This document shows, piece after piece, positions 18,378 to 27,140 of a stretch of DNA of 64,000 nucleotides. The notes beneath the pieces were generated by a model. That model did no database searches. It worked only from the letters and a program-made list of their open reading frames with translations, and was not told the origin of the DNA. Origin of the DNA: Hippea sp. KM1. GTDB lineage: Bacteria; Campylobacterota_A; Desulfurellia; Desulfurellales; Hippeaceae. The stretch covers positions 1,678,312-1,742,311 of the forward strand of contig NZ_JAFP01000001.1 of assembly GCF_000526195.1 (NCBI RefSeq), given 5' to 3'. The first letter of the stretch is position 1. Every line of letters begins with the position of its first letter. A program made the translations under genes and the position numbers.

Positions 18378-18833
18378 ATGAGGGCTGTAATTCAAAGGGT
18401 TAAAAGGGCATCTGTATCGGTTGATGGCAAAATCGTCTCATCCATAGAAGAGGGGCTTTTGGTTTTATTGTGCGTGTGTGAGGATGACACAGATAGGGAT
18501 TTAGAATACCTGACAAAGAAGATAGCCCACATGCGTATATTCTCCGATGAAAACGGCAAGTTCAACCTATCCGTTAAGGATATAGGCGGCTCTTGCTTAA
18601 TAATCAGCCAAATCACCCTGGCAGCAGACACAAAGAAGGGCAACAGACCGTCTTACTTCTATGCAGCAGAACCCCAAAAGGCGCAACAGCTATACCAGCG
18701 GTTTGCAGAACTCATGCAGAATAAGCACAACATACCCACAAAAACCGGGGTCTTTGCAGCCCACATGGAGGTAAACCTGCTAAACGATGGGCCGGTCACC
18801 ATATACATAGATTCAAAGGAGAATCTTCAGTAA
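18378..18833 (+). CDS. dtd: D-aminoacyl-tRNA deacylase
   Basis: 151 residues, the standard DTD length. It begins MRAVIQRVKRASVSVDGK. The catalytic motif SQITLAADTKKGNRPS is near residues 77-92 and the cross-subunit Gly-cisPro motif GPVTIYID near 137-144. It removes D-amino acids from mischarged tRNA. AGGTG lies 4 bases after the recO-like stop. It is convergent with the diguanylate cyclase gene and the two overlap by 7 bases at their stops. Confidence 0.96.
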   Translation: MRAVIQRVKRASVSVDGKIVSSIEEGLLVLLCVCEDDTDRDLEYLTKKIAHMRIFSDENGKFNLSVKDIGGSCLIISQITLAADTKKGNRPSYFYAAEPQKAQQLYQRFAELMQNKHNIPTKTGVFAAHMEVNLLNDGPVTIYIDSKENLQ

Positions 18834-20716
18834 TTCTCCTCTGTCCACATATCGGGCTCAAACCTAACAACCCTGTTTCTGCCGGCCTCTTTGGCCTTAT
18901 ACATTGCCACATCGCTAAATTTTATGCACTGCCAGAGGTTCTTTGAATCCTTGGGGAATATGGATATTCCAATGCTCAAGGTCTTTCTGATAATATTACC
19001 CTGCACCGTTATCTCGGTTTTTTCCACATCCCTTCTGATTCTTTCTGCTATCTCAAATGCGGTTTTATCGTTTACATCCTGCAATAGCACCAAAAACTCC
19101 TCGCCGCCGTATCTAACAGCTATATCGGATTCCCTTATACTCTTTGAGATAGCCCTGACAACACCCCTCAAAACCTCATCGCCAACATTATGGCCATAAA
19201 CATCGTTGACCTGCTTGAAGAAGTCTATATCGCACATCAATATGCCTGCCTGCGTATTCCTCCGTTTTATCGTGGCTGAGAATGTGGCTGCAAACTCATC
19301 TAAAAATCTCCTATTGTAAAGCCCGGTCAACGGATCCCTCATAGTCGATTCCTTAAGCTGGGACAACAGCCTCTTTGCCTCTATAACCGGAGCAGCCTCT
19401 TTTAAGAATATCTTTATCCTTTTGATCTTTTTCTCTATGGCCTCTGTCTTCTCCTTCTCATCGAAGATCAACTGCACAACACTGCCCACCGTGCCGCCAA
19501 CAAGTAGCGGAATACAAACATGGTTTTTATCATGTGAGGTAAAGCTCAAGCACACATTCTTCTCCACAAAGGAATCCACCTCCTTGGCGGTTCTTACGGC
19601 CCTGCACAGATTGCAGCTTAGGAGTATATCCTGCTTACATTCCATCTTCTCCGTTCCATAGACCACAACCTGTTTCATTGAGCTTTTGCTGTTATTCACC
19701 TCATACACATTAAACCGCCTGATGCCAAAATCATCCCTCAACAGGTCAAACAACCTTCTATAGACGGCATTAACATCCACATCCTCCTCTATTGTCTTCT
19801 TAAACATCATAAGCTTATAGCTCTCATCTATAAAATCGTTGAAGTTCTTAACCAGAACGCCCAGCTCATCACTGCCCTTATATGGCAGTTTCAACTGAGG
19901 GGATATCTCCTCTTCTGCAAGCTTCTTCGAAAGCTCTCCAACCTCCCTTAGCCTGTTTGTGATGCAGGAAACTATAAAGAAAAAGACAAAGCCTGCGATA
20001 ATAGAGATAAAACCGCCCGTTAGCAGGCTATTCAGCGTTGTAATCAACATATCCTTCTCTTTCCTTTTCAGGTAATCATCCACAGCCTTATCCACATCAT
20101 CAAGATAGAAGCCGCTGCCCACTATCCACTTCCAGGGGTAAAAATAACCCACATAGGACACCTTGGGATAGCACTCCTTCCCGTTGGAGCTGGAGCCGAG
20201 CTTCGGCCAGCAATAGCTCACAAAACCACCGCCCTGGGTCTTTATGACCCTTGCCATCTCTCTAAAAACATAAACGCCGTTTCTATCCTTAAGATCCCAC
20301 ACATTCTTGCCGTTTAACTGGGGTTTTGGTGGATCCAAAACCATTATTCCATCAAGCGTATTGATCCACACATAATCGTAAAGATTGAGGTTTTTGCCTA
20401 TGTTGTATCTAATGGAGTTGACAAAATCTATACTCTTACGCATAGCCTGCTCTTCGGTCAACTCACCCTTCCTGTAAGCCTCATAATATTTATCAATGCC
20501 GTCTAAGGCTATGTTTACTATGTTTCTGACCATGTTTTTCTGGTTTTCTTCCAGCCTATTCCTGTAAATCTCTGTCTCCCTTTTGATGTATTTTATATTG
20601 CTTACTATGTAATAACTATAGCCCACAACACCTATCAAAACAACAGATACAAGAAAGGATGCCAGCACCTTAAATTTTATGCTCCTTGAAAAAAACCACT
20701 CCTTCAACTGTCTCAT
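18827..20716 (-). CDS. Membrane diguanylate cyclase with Cache sensor, HAMP and cysteine-rich GAF-like domain
   Basis: 629 residues. A transmembrane helix (about 15-38) is followed by a periplasmic single Cache domain (LYDYVWINTLDGIMVLDPP ... GYFYPWKWIVGSGFYLDDV), a second helix (about 230-255) and HAMP. A GAF-like region (about 320-455) holds clustered cysteines (CNLCRA, NVCLSF, NHVCIPL). The C-terminal GGDEF domain has DPLTGLYNRRF and the active RYGGEEF. RESD five residues before GGEEF is a complete inhibitory I-site. It makes cyclic di-GMP in response to a periplasmic ligand, with possible redox or metal input at the GAF cysteines. It is divergent from queE. Confidence 0.88.
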   Translation of the reverse strand: MRQLKEWFFSRSIKFKVLASFLVSVVLIGVVGYSYYIVSNIKYIKRETEIYRNRLEENQKNMVRNIVNIALDGIDKYYEAYRKGELTEEQAMRKSIDFVNSIRYNIGKNLNLYDYVWINTLDGIMVLDPPKPQLNGKNVWDLKDRNGVYVFREMARVIKTQGGGFVSYCWPKLGSSSNGKECYPKVSYVGYFYPWKWIVGSGFYLDDVDKAVDDYLKRKEKDMLITTLNSLLTGGFISIIAGFVFFFIVSCITNRLREVGELSKKLAEEEISPQLKLPYKGSDELGVLVKNFNDFIDESYKLMMFKKTIEEDVDVNAVYRRLFDLLRDDFGIRRFNVYEVNNSKSSMKQVVVYGTEKMECKQDILLSCNLCRAVRTAKEVDSFVEKNVCLSFTSHDKNHVCIPLLVGGTVGSVVQLIFDEKEKTEAIEKKIKRIKIFLKEAAPVIEAKRLLSQLKESTMRDPLTGLYNRRFLDEFAATFSATIKRRNTQAGILMCDIDFFKQVNDVYGHNVGDEVLRGVVRAISKSIRESDIAVRYGGEEFLVLLQDVNDKTAFEIAERIRRDVEKTEITVQGNIIRKTLSIGISIFPKDSKNLWQCIKFSDVAMYKAKEAGRNRVVRFEPDMWTEENY

Positions 20717-20743
20717 ATAACAGACCTCTTTGTTTTTTTAAAA

Positions 20744-20772
20744 TCTATAATAGATTATTAAGTAATTGTCAA
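20744..20772 (-). promoter_or_regulatory. Promoter of the diguanylate cyclase gene
   Basis: On the minus strand TTGACA (20772-20767), 17-base spacer, TATAGA (20749-20744). The -35 box is a perfect consensus. The transcription start should fall near 20737, giving a leader of about 20 bases. Confidence 0.7.
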
Positions 20773-20791
20773 TCTAAAAATAGGGTAAAAC

Positions 20792-20819
20792 TTGTAAAAA
20801 AAGCCATTTTCTATAAAAT
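20792..20819 (+). promoter_or_regulatory. Promoter of the queE operon, near-leaderless
   Basis: TTGTAA (20792-20797), 16-base spacer, TAAAAT (20814-20819). The queE ATG at 20828 lies 8 bases past the -10 box, so the leader would be about one or two bases. No ribosome binding site precedes the ATG. Confidence 0.55.
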
Positions 20820-20827
20820 AAGCCCCG

Positions 20828-21463
20828 ATGATTGTCGATGTCAGTGAGATCTTTTACTCCATTCAGGGGGAAGGAACAAAAATTGGTCAGAAAGCCATAT
20901 TCATAAGGCTGTGCGGCTGCAATCTTACATGCCCATTTTGCGACACAAAATACGCATTAAACTGCAAAAACCCAATGGACGATGAAAAGATATACGCAAC
21001 CATTAAGGATTTCCCGACAAAAAACATAATATTTACAGGCGGTGAACCCGTATTAAGGGACGATTTCATGGCTTACTTTATGGAAAAACACAGCGATTAC
21101 TCATACTTCTTAGAAACCAACGGCACGCTATTCCCGCAAAAGAGCATAAAGCTGTTTTCCCACATTGTCGTAAGCCCAAAGGTGTTTGCCATCAACAAAG
21201 ATGCACTTAAGCGCATAATAGAGACAGCTGCAAGCGTTGAGTTTAAGTTCGTTGTGGATGAAAACCCCGAAAGGGAGATTACCCTTTTGGAGGAATTGGG
21301 CCTTGATGAGGCCACATTTCAGCCTATCTGGTTAGACGAGACAACTGAAAGCTACATAAACAAAACAAGAAAAATCATTGAATATGTGAAAAAACTGCCA
21401 TACAACATCCGCATCATACCTCAACTGCACAAGATAGTGTATGGCCAAAGAAGGGGGATTTAG
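20828..21463 (+). CDS. queE: 7-carboxy-7-deazaguanine synthase
   Basis: 211 residues. The radical-SAM cysteines are CNLTCPFC (CX3CX2C, about residues 32-39), preceded by the typical FYSIQGEGTKIGQ substrate segment, and FTGGEPVLR binds SAM. It converts 6-carboxytetrahydropterin to the deazaguanine core in queuosine biosynthesis. It is directly followed by queC with no gap. queD and queF are not in this window. Confidence 0.94.
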   Translation: MIVDVSEIFYSIQGEGTKIGQKAIFIRLCGCNLTCPFCDTKYALNCKNPMDDEKIYATIKDFPTKNIIFTGGEPVLRDDFMAYFMEKHSDYSYFLETNGTLFPQKSIKLFSHIVVSPKVFAINKDALKRIIETAASVEFKFVVDENPEREITLLEELGLDEATFQPIWLDETTESYINKTRKIIEYVKKLPYNIRIIPQLHKIVYGQRRGI

Positions 21464-22183
21464 ATGAAAAGAGCTATAGTGATATATTCAGGGGGGCTTG
21501 ATTCAACGACATGCCTATTCTGGGCGCTGGATGAGTTTGATGAGGTTCACACAATCACATTCTATTACGCTCAGAGACACTCCATAGAGATAGATTACTC
21601 AAAAAAGACGCTCCAGCTGGCAAAGAAACTAAAAAACAAACCCATAAAAAACCACTATTTCTCCATCGATCTATCCCAGATTGGCGGAAGTGCCCTAACA
21701 GACCCATCCATAGAGGTACCAAAGAACAGGAATCAGGATGAGATCTCCTCAGAGATCCCAATAACCTATGTGCCGTTTAGAAACGGCGTTTTCCTATCCA
21801 TCACGGCCGCACTGGCAGAAAAAAACGAGATATACAACATCATAGGCGGATGGAACATGCTGGACTATTCGGGTTATCCAGACTGCAGAGATGACTTCTT
21901 AAACACATTCGAAAAGGCGATAAATTACGGCACAAAGGCCGGCAGCCAGGGAAAAACATTCAAGATATTAACCCCCCTGCTAAAGATGAATAAAGCAGAG
22001 ATCATACTGTTTGGCAAAGAGCACGGTGCGGATTACTCCTATGCATACTCCTGCTATTCGGGCAATGCCACACCCTGCGGTGAATGCGACGCATGCATCT
22101 TGAGGGCTAAGGGCTTCAAAGAGGCTGGCATAGAGGATGATTTTTTAGTAAGATTGAAGAATGAAGGCTATAACAGCCCATAA
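21464..22183 (+). CDS. queC: 7-cyano-7-deazaguanine synthase
   Basis: 239 residues. The PP-loop YSGGLDSTT is at about residues 8-16, and the C-terminal zinc site is CYSG..ATPCGECDAC. It uses ATP and ammonia to make preQ0 from the QueE product. It starts right after the queE stop. Its 3' end overlaps the large nucleotidyltransferase gene by 23 bases, an unusually long overlap that suggests coupled translation of the tRNA-maturation genes. Confidence 0.95.
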   Translation: MKRAIVIYSGGLDSTTCLFWALDEFDEVHTITFYYAQRHSIEIDYSKKTLQLAKKLKNKPIKNHYFSIDLSQIGGSALTDPSIEVPKNRNQDEISSEIPITYVPFRNGVFLSITAALAEKNEIYNIIGGWNMLDYSGYPDCRDDFLNTFEKAINYGTKAGSQGKTFKILTPLLKMNKAEIILFGKEHGADYSYAYSCYSGNATPCGECDACILRAKGFKEAGIEDDFLVRLKNEGYNSP

Positions 22184-24737
22184 AAACCCCGATTTCGATG
22201 CTATAGCGAGTTGTGTTGCGGCCAAAAAGCTATACCCGGATGCCGTTATACTGTTTCCCCAGTTCCACGGCAAGGGCAACGCCCAGTTTATACTACAATC
22301 GCTGATCTATCCGTTCTTGGAGGAGGCAGAAAGCATAGATTTAGACGATATAGACACCTTAATCATAGTCGATACCCACTCATCCAAAAGGATAGAGGCC
22401 AAATACAGACCACTCATAAAAAAAGCCAAAATCATATGCTATGACCACCACGGAGAGGGCGATTTGAACTGCGAAGAAGCACACCTTGTAAAATACGGAG
22501 CAAACACAACCCAGCTTGTTGAAAGGATAATTGAAAACGGCATAGAGATAGACTCAGAAGAGGCGACACTATTTATGCTTGGAATCTATGCAGACACAGG
22601 CAGGCTGACCTTCTCATCCACAACGCCCAACGACATAAAGGCGGCTGCATATCTTTTGGAGGCCGGCGCAGATTTAGAGACCGTAAAAGAGGTGTTGGAA
22701 GAGGCCTTAACAGAAACGGATGTAATAATCCTGAATGAACTGATAAAAAACAAACGCATCTATGAGATCACAAATAAAAGGATAGGTCTATCATTCTCAT
22801 CCTTAGACGAGTATGTGGCAAATGTGGCCAATCTGGTTTCCAAACTCATTGCCATGGATAGGCTCAATGCGGCCATAGGCGTGTTCAGGATGGGTTCAAG
22901 GCTCTATGTCATAGGCAGATCCAACGATGGGTCCATTGATGTATCAAAGATTCTAAAGGAGATCGGCGGCGGTGGACATCCGCAGGCTGCAAGCGCAACG
23001 GTTAAGGATGCAACACTCATTGAGATAGTCGAAAGGCTCAGTCAACTTATAAAAGAGGAGTTGCTGGGGCAGATCAAGGCCAAGGACATCATGAGTTCAC
23101 CACCGAAGTTCGTCTATGCAACAGACACAATAGAAAAGGTAAACGAGCTTCTATCCAAAAGCGGCATGAACGCCCTGGTCGTGGTGTGCAAAGAGACCGA
23201 CGATGTAATGGGCATAATAACAAGACAGGTGGTAAATAAGGCTGTTTTCCACAACATGAGCAAAAAAAGCGTATCGCTCTTTATGAACACAGAGATAAAA
23301 ACCATAGATATAAACGAAAGCTTCAACAACATAAAAAGGATAGTATTGGACGAAAAGCAGAGGCTCATACCCATTCTAAAAGAGGGCAGGCTGGTCGGTG
23401 TAATAACCCGCACCAACCTCCTTAAGATACTAAGTGAAACGATCAACAGGGAAAAACCGTTGAAACTTAAGAATATAAGCTCAAAGGTAAAGGAGGCCTT
23501 ACCGCAAAACGCACTCAACCACCTAAAGAAAATAGGAAAGCTGGCAAAGGATATGGGATACAACGCCTATCTTGTCGGCGGTATAATAAGGGACATAATA
23601 TTGGGTTATGATAATCTGGATATAGACATAGTCATCGAGGGCGACGGCATCGCCTTTGCCAAAAACTTCGCAAGGCTCAACGGCTGCAAGGTGGCAACAC
23701 ATGAGCGATTCAAAACAGCCACAATAATTACCCGGGATGATATACGCATAGATATAGCCACAGCAAGGGAGGAGTATTACGATCTGCCGGGGGCTCTGCC
23801 TGTTGTTGAAAAAAGTTCAATAAAGCTGGATCTATACAGAAGGGACTTTACCATAAACGCCCTGGCTATGAAGCTTCACGATGAGTTTGGTGATCTGCTG
23901 GACTTCTTTGGGGGGCTCAACGACATAAAGAACAAAAAGATTCGTGTGCTGCATATGTTGAGCTTTGTGGACGATCCAACCAGGATGTATAGGGCCGTCA
24001 GATTTGCTGCAAGGCTCGGTTTTGACATAGGTCAACAAACAGATAGACTTATAAAGGTGGCCGTCGATTTAGGGATAGTAAACAAGGTGGAAAGGATCCG
24101 CATATTCAACGAGATCGTTCACATACTAAACAACGATAATGTGAGAAAGAGCTTTGAGATGCTAAAGGATTACAGACTCATAAGAACACTAAACACCAAA
24201 CTCATTATAGACGATAGAATCCTAAGCTATTTAGACGAAACGGAGGAGATAATAAAGAGCTGCTCATTATTCTGCAAGAACAAAACCATTAAAAGGGAGA
24301 GGGTGTTTCTGGTGGCTTTGGAGTATCTATTCAGGCGCTCAGCCAGCTTTTCCAAATCAATAGGGGCCGATGAACAGACACAGAAACTCATAAACGACAT
24401 AGTCTCAAAGATACCCACAGCAAACGGCGTATTGGCCAACCCGAACGCCAGCGATCTGGATGTTTACAAGGCCCTCTCACAAATGCCCTTAGAAGGGGTG
24501 CTTGCTCTCTATCCGCTAACCAAGAATAAGGATAAGCTCATACGGTATTTAGAAGACCTGATGCACAGAAAGCCTCTGATAAGGGGTTCAGACCTGCTCA
24601 AGATGGGTTTCAAACCCTCCAAACTCATAGGCAAGATAATAAACGATGTCTTTGAACAACAACTATTGGGCAACATAAAAGACAAGCTAAAAGCGATCGA
24701 GTATGTAAAGGAGAATTATGAAAAGCATTACAATTAA
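22161..24737 (+). CDS. Fused DHH-CBS-tRNA nucleotidyltransferase (A-adding or CCA-adding enzyme)
   Basis: 858 residues. The first 300 residues form a DHH/DHHA1 phosphoesterase (DFDAIAS, DTHSSKR, YDHHGEGD, GGGGHPQAAS). Two CBS domains occupy about 310-425 (IMSSPPKFVYA, VGVITRTNLL). The class II nucleotidyltransferase head follows (AYLVGGIIRDIILG, DLDIDIVIEG; RDFTINALAM; FVDDPTRMYRAVRFAARL), then the helical neck and tail. Such fusions are known in Aquificae and several anaerobes, where A-adding and CC-adding activities may be split. The single tRNA here already encodes CCA, so a repair role is plausible. It overlaps queC by 23 and the deaminase gene by 20 bases. Confidence 0.9.
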   Translation: MKAITAHKNPDFDAIASCVAAKKLYPDAVILFPQFHGKGNAQFILQSLIYPFLEEAESIDLDDIDTLIIVDTHSSKRIEAKYRPLIKKAKIICYDHHGEGDLNCEEAHLVKYGANTTQLVERIIENGIEIDSEEATLFMLGIYADTGRLTFSSTTPNDIKAAAYLLEAGADLETVKEVLEEALTETDVIILNELIKNKRIYEITNKRIGLSFSSLDEYVANVANLVSKLIAMDRLNAAIGVFRMGSRLYVIGRSNDGSIDVSKILKEIGGGGHPQAASATVKDATLIEIVERLSQLIKEELLGQIKAKDIMSSPPKFVYATDTIEKVNELLSKSGMNALVVVCKETDDVMGIITRQVVNKAVFHNMSKKSVSLFMNTEIKTIDINESFNNIKRIVLDEKQRLIPILKEGRLVGVITRTNLLKILSETINREKPLKLKNISSKVKEALPQNALNHLKKIGKLAKDMGYNAYLVGGIIRDIILGYDNLDIDIVIEGDGIAFAKNFARLNGCKVATHERFKTATIITRDDIRIDIATAREEYYDLPGALPVVEKSSIKLDLYRRDFTINALAMKLHDEFGDLLDFFGGLNDIKNKKIRVLHMLSFVDDPTRMYRAVRFAARLGFDIGQQTDRLIKVAVDLGIVNKVERIRIFNEIVHILNNDNVRKSFEMLKDYRLIRTLNTKLIIDDRILSYLDETEEIIKSCSLFCKNKTIKRERVFLVALEYLFRRSASFSKSIGADEQTQKLINDIVSKIPTANGVLANPNASDLDVYKALSQMPLEGVLALYPLTKNKDKLIRYLEDLMHRKPLIRGSDLLKMGFKPSKLIGKIINDVFEQQLLGNIKDKLKAIEYVKENYEKHYN

Positions 24738-25266
24738 CATCCCCGATTGGTTAAGCAAAAGGTGCGAACATAAGGATTTTAAAAGAGACGAAGAAAAAAT
24801 GCTATTTGCCATAGAGCTGGCAAGGTTAAGCATAGACAACGGTGGCGGTCCGTTTGGTGCTGCCGTATTCTCAAAAGATGGCAAGCTCATCTCCTGCGGG
24901 GTGAACTTGGTCGTCAAGGAGGGCCTATCCATACTCCATGCAGAGGTTGTGGCCATAACGATAGCCCAAAGGAAGCTAAACACATACAGCCTATCCAAAG
25001 GAGGACACTTTGAGTTATTCTCATCGTCTGAACCGTGTGCCATGTGTCTGGGTGCAATCCTATGGAGCGGCATCAAACGGGTTGTTTGGGCAGCAGATTC
25101 TATCAAAGCAAGGTCGATAGGCTTCGATGAAGGGCCTGTATTTGAAGCATCTTGGGATTATCTGAAAAAGAAAGGAATAGAAATAGAGGGCGGCCTTTTG
25201 AAGGATGAGGCCGCCAGGGTTTTAGACTATTACAAAAGGATCAACGGGGTTATATACAACCCTTAG
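24718..25266 (+). CDS. Cytidine/deoxycytidylate-family nucleoside deaminase, guanine-deaminase-like
   Basis: 182 residues. The zinc motifs are HAEVVAI and PCAMCLGAILW (HAE...PCxxC). The sequence around them (GGGPFGAAVFSKDGKLISCG, LSKGGHFELFSSSEPC, RSIGFDEG) is closer to CDA-fold guanine deaminases (GuaD of Bacillus) than to tRNA adenosine deaminase TadA. It may convert guanine to xanthine or act on a related base. The gene overlaps the nucleotidyltransferase gene and ends within the dctM stop, in a convergent four-base overlap. Confidence 0.85.
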   Translation: MKSITINIPDWLSKRCEHKDFKRDEEKMLFAIELARLSIDNGGGPFGAAVFSKDGKLISCGVNLVVKEGLSILHAEVVAITIAQRKLNTYSLSKGGHFELFSSSEPCAMCLGAILWSGIKRVVWAADSIKARSIGFDEGPVFEASWDYLKKKGIEIEGGLLKDEAARVLDYYKRINGVIYNP

Positions 25267-26537
25267 AGTATCTTGAATATTATCAAAGACAACTGTGGTA
25301 TATAAGTGGCGAGCAATAATCCTATCAAATAAATAATAAACCACGGTATACTTGTTTTTGTTATATACTCTATACTCTTGCCTGTTATACCCATTGCAAC
25401 AAACAAATTCAAACCAACAGGTGGCGTTATCTCTCCTAAACCCATATTTATTGTATAGATAATACCGAGCTGTATAGGGTTAATTCCTAAGTGCATAGCA
25501 ACAGGGAAAAATAGTGGTGCAGTAACCATAACTATACTTGAAGGCTCCATGAATGCACCAAATATTATCAAAAGAACATTAACACCAGCCAAAAACATTA
25601 TCTTACTAACATGCGCCTGAATGATCATTTCAGAAAGCTGCTGAGGTATCTGTTCTATCGTTAGGAAATAAGCAAAAAGCATGGCATTTGCTATAATAAA
25701 TAGTATCATCGCGCTTGTAGCTGATGCTTTCAATATAACCTGAGGAACTTCCCTCCAAGTCAAATCCCTATAGATAAACTTTGCCACAAAGAAAGCATAA
25801 ACAGCAGAAACAGCTGCTGCCTCTGTGGGAGTAAAAATGCCAGAATATATTCCGCCTATAATTATCACTATAAGCATTAACGCCCAGAAACTCCCAGCAA
25901 AAGCCTTGAGTTTCTCTTTAGCAGGGGCTGGTTTATCCTTTTTAAAACCCGCCCTCCTTGCCATAACATAAGTAAGAATCATTAACATACCGGTGATAAC
26001 TATACCAGGAACCACACCTGCTAAAAATAGATCCCCTATCGATTGATCTACTGTAACACCATAAACTATCAAAACAATAGATGGAGGTATAAGAATACCC
26101 AAAGAACCTGCAGTCGTAATAGAACCTATTGCAAAAGTATCAGAATAGCCAGCCTCTCTAATTGCTGGAATCATTATCGAGCCTATGGCAGCAACTGTAG
26201 CAGGTCCAGAGCCGCTAACAGCCGCAAAAATGGCGCATGCTAAAATTGATGTCATAGTTAAACCGCCAGGCAAATGACCTACCATTGTATGAGCAAATTT
26301 AATTATTCTTTTTGCTGTTCCTCCTTCAGATAAAAATGCTCCAGCTAAAACAAAGAACGGTATAGCCATCAGGGCAAATTTATCCAAAGCAGTGAATAGT
26401 TTTTGAGCAATAGCAATAAGAGGCAAACCTGCAATAAAATATATGCCGAAGGTGGCAGTTACACCTAACGCCACGGCTATAGGAATATCTATGGCTATAA
26501 ATAAAAACAACAGGGCAGCTATTATTAAAATCGTCAT
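25263..26537 (-). CDS. dctM: TRAP C4-dicarboxylate transporter, large permease subunit
   Basis: 424 residues with about 12 hydrophobic segments and the DctM signatures SGSGPATVAAIGSIMIPA (about 110-127), GILIPPSI and LGEITPPVGLNLFV. Uses an ion gradient to import the substrate bound by DctP. It overlaps dctQ by four bases (ATGA). This stretch of about 1.9 kb (dctM-dctQ) is more AT-rich than its flanks, with different codon use, hinting at later acquisition. Confidence 0.95.
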   Translation of the reverse strand: MTILIIAALLFLFIAIDIPIAVALGVTATFGIYFIAGLPLIAIAQKLFTALDKFALMAIPFFVLAGAFLSEGGTAKRIIKFAHTMVGHLPGGLTMTSILACAIFAAVSGSGPATVAAIGSIMIPAIREAGYSDTFAIGSITTAGSLGILIPPSIVLIVYGVTVDQSIGDLFLAGVVPGIVITGMLMILTYVMARRAGFKKDKPAPAKEKLKAFAGSFWALMLIVIIIGGIYSGIFTPTEAAAVSAVYAFFVAKFIYRDLTWREVPQVILKASATSAMILFIIANAMLFAYFLTIEQIPQQLSEMIIQAHVSKIMFLAGVNVLLIIFGAFMEPSSIVMVTAPLFFPVAMHLGINPIQLGIIYTINMGLGEITPPVGLNLFVAMGITGKSIEYITKTSIPWFIIYLIGLLLATYIPQLSLIIFKIL

Positions 26538-27082
26538 TCTATTAATCCCTCCTCCTCAGCTTTCTCAAGCTCAGAACCAACCCTTTGCTTAAGTTTCTCA
26601 CCCGGTGTTTGGAGTATTTCTATTAGCCTTACAAAAACCCTCCATGACGCCGTGGCCATAGTTATCGGTACAACTAAATATATAATCCAAAAAGGTATTT
26701 GTAGATCTATTGAAACCTGTTTTGTCATATAGTCAAATTTAACTAAATCAATCCCTAATACTGTCAACATAATCAAAAATCCAAAAACAATCAAAGTGCT
26801 TATCAGGGTAACAAACTTACACAATTTAGGAGGTAATGCTTTGACCAATGCATCAAAAGACATATGCATACCTATTTCAAAACCATAACTTGCACCAAAC
26901 AAAGTCATCCATATAAACAAGTAAGTTGTAAGCTCTCCTGCCCAAACTAAACTTGAGCTGAACACATATCTGGCTATAACATTAATGAAAGCCAGCATTG
27001 TCGCAGATGAGGCAAGTATTACCATTAACGTTTTATCTACTGCCCCTAACACTTGATCTATTTTTTTTATTGTCTCCATCAT
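26534..27082 (-). CDS. dctQ: TRAP transporter small permease subunit
   Basis: About 182 residues with four membrane helices (TLMVILASSATMLAFINVIARY; TYLFIWMTLFGASYGFE; LIVFGFLIMLTVLGI; WIIYLVVPITMATASW). It begins at the ATG at 27082 behind AAGGTGGAAGG. An earlier in-frame ATG at 27115 lies inside the terminator hairpin and is rejected. DctQ connects binding protein and DctM in TRAP systems. A terminator-like hairpin separates it from dctP. Confidence 0.92.
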   Translation of the reverse strand: MMETIKKIDQVLGAVDKTLMVILASSATMLAFINVIARYVFSSSLVWAGELTTYLFIWMTLFGASYGFEIGMHMSFDALVKALPPKLCKFVTLISTLIVFGFLIMLTVLGIDLVKFDYMTKQVSIDLQIPFWIIYLVVPITMATASWRVFVRLIEILQTPGEKLKQRVGSELEKAEEEGLIE

Positions 27083-27101
27083 ATTCTTACCTTCCACCTT
27101 T

Positions 27102-27130
27102 AAAAAAGAGGGCAAGGATGAATTGCCCTC
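27102..27130 (-). terminator. Hairpin and T-run between dctP and dctQ
   Basis: GAGGGCAA (27130-27123 read on the minus strand) pairs with TTGCCCTC across a 7-base loop and is followed by TTTTTT (27107-27102). It lies about 10 bases after the dctP stop and 20 bases before the dctQ start. It is a good intrinsic terminator that would favour dctP expression over the permease genes. Confidence 0.82.
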
Positions 27131-27140
27131 TTTTTTGATT

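Noticed and set aside
27083..27115. Upstream in-frame start of dctQ at 27115
   Set aside because: It lies within the stem of the terminator hairpin and has no ribosome site; the ATG at 27082 has AAGGTGGAAGG in front.
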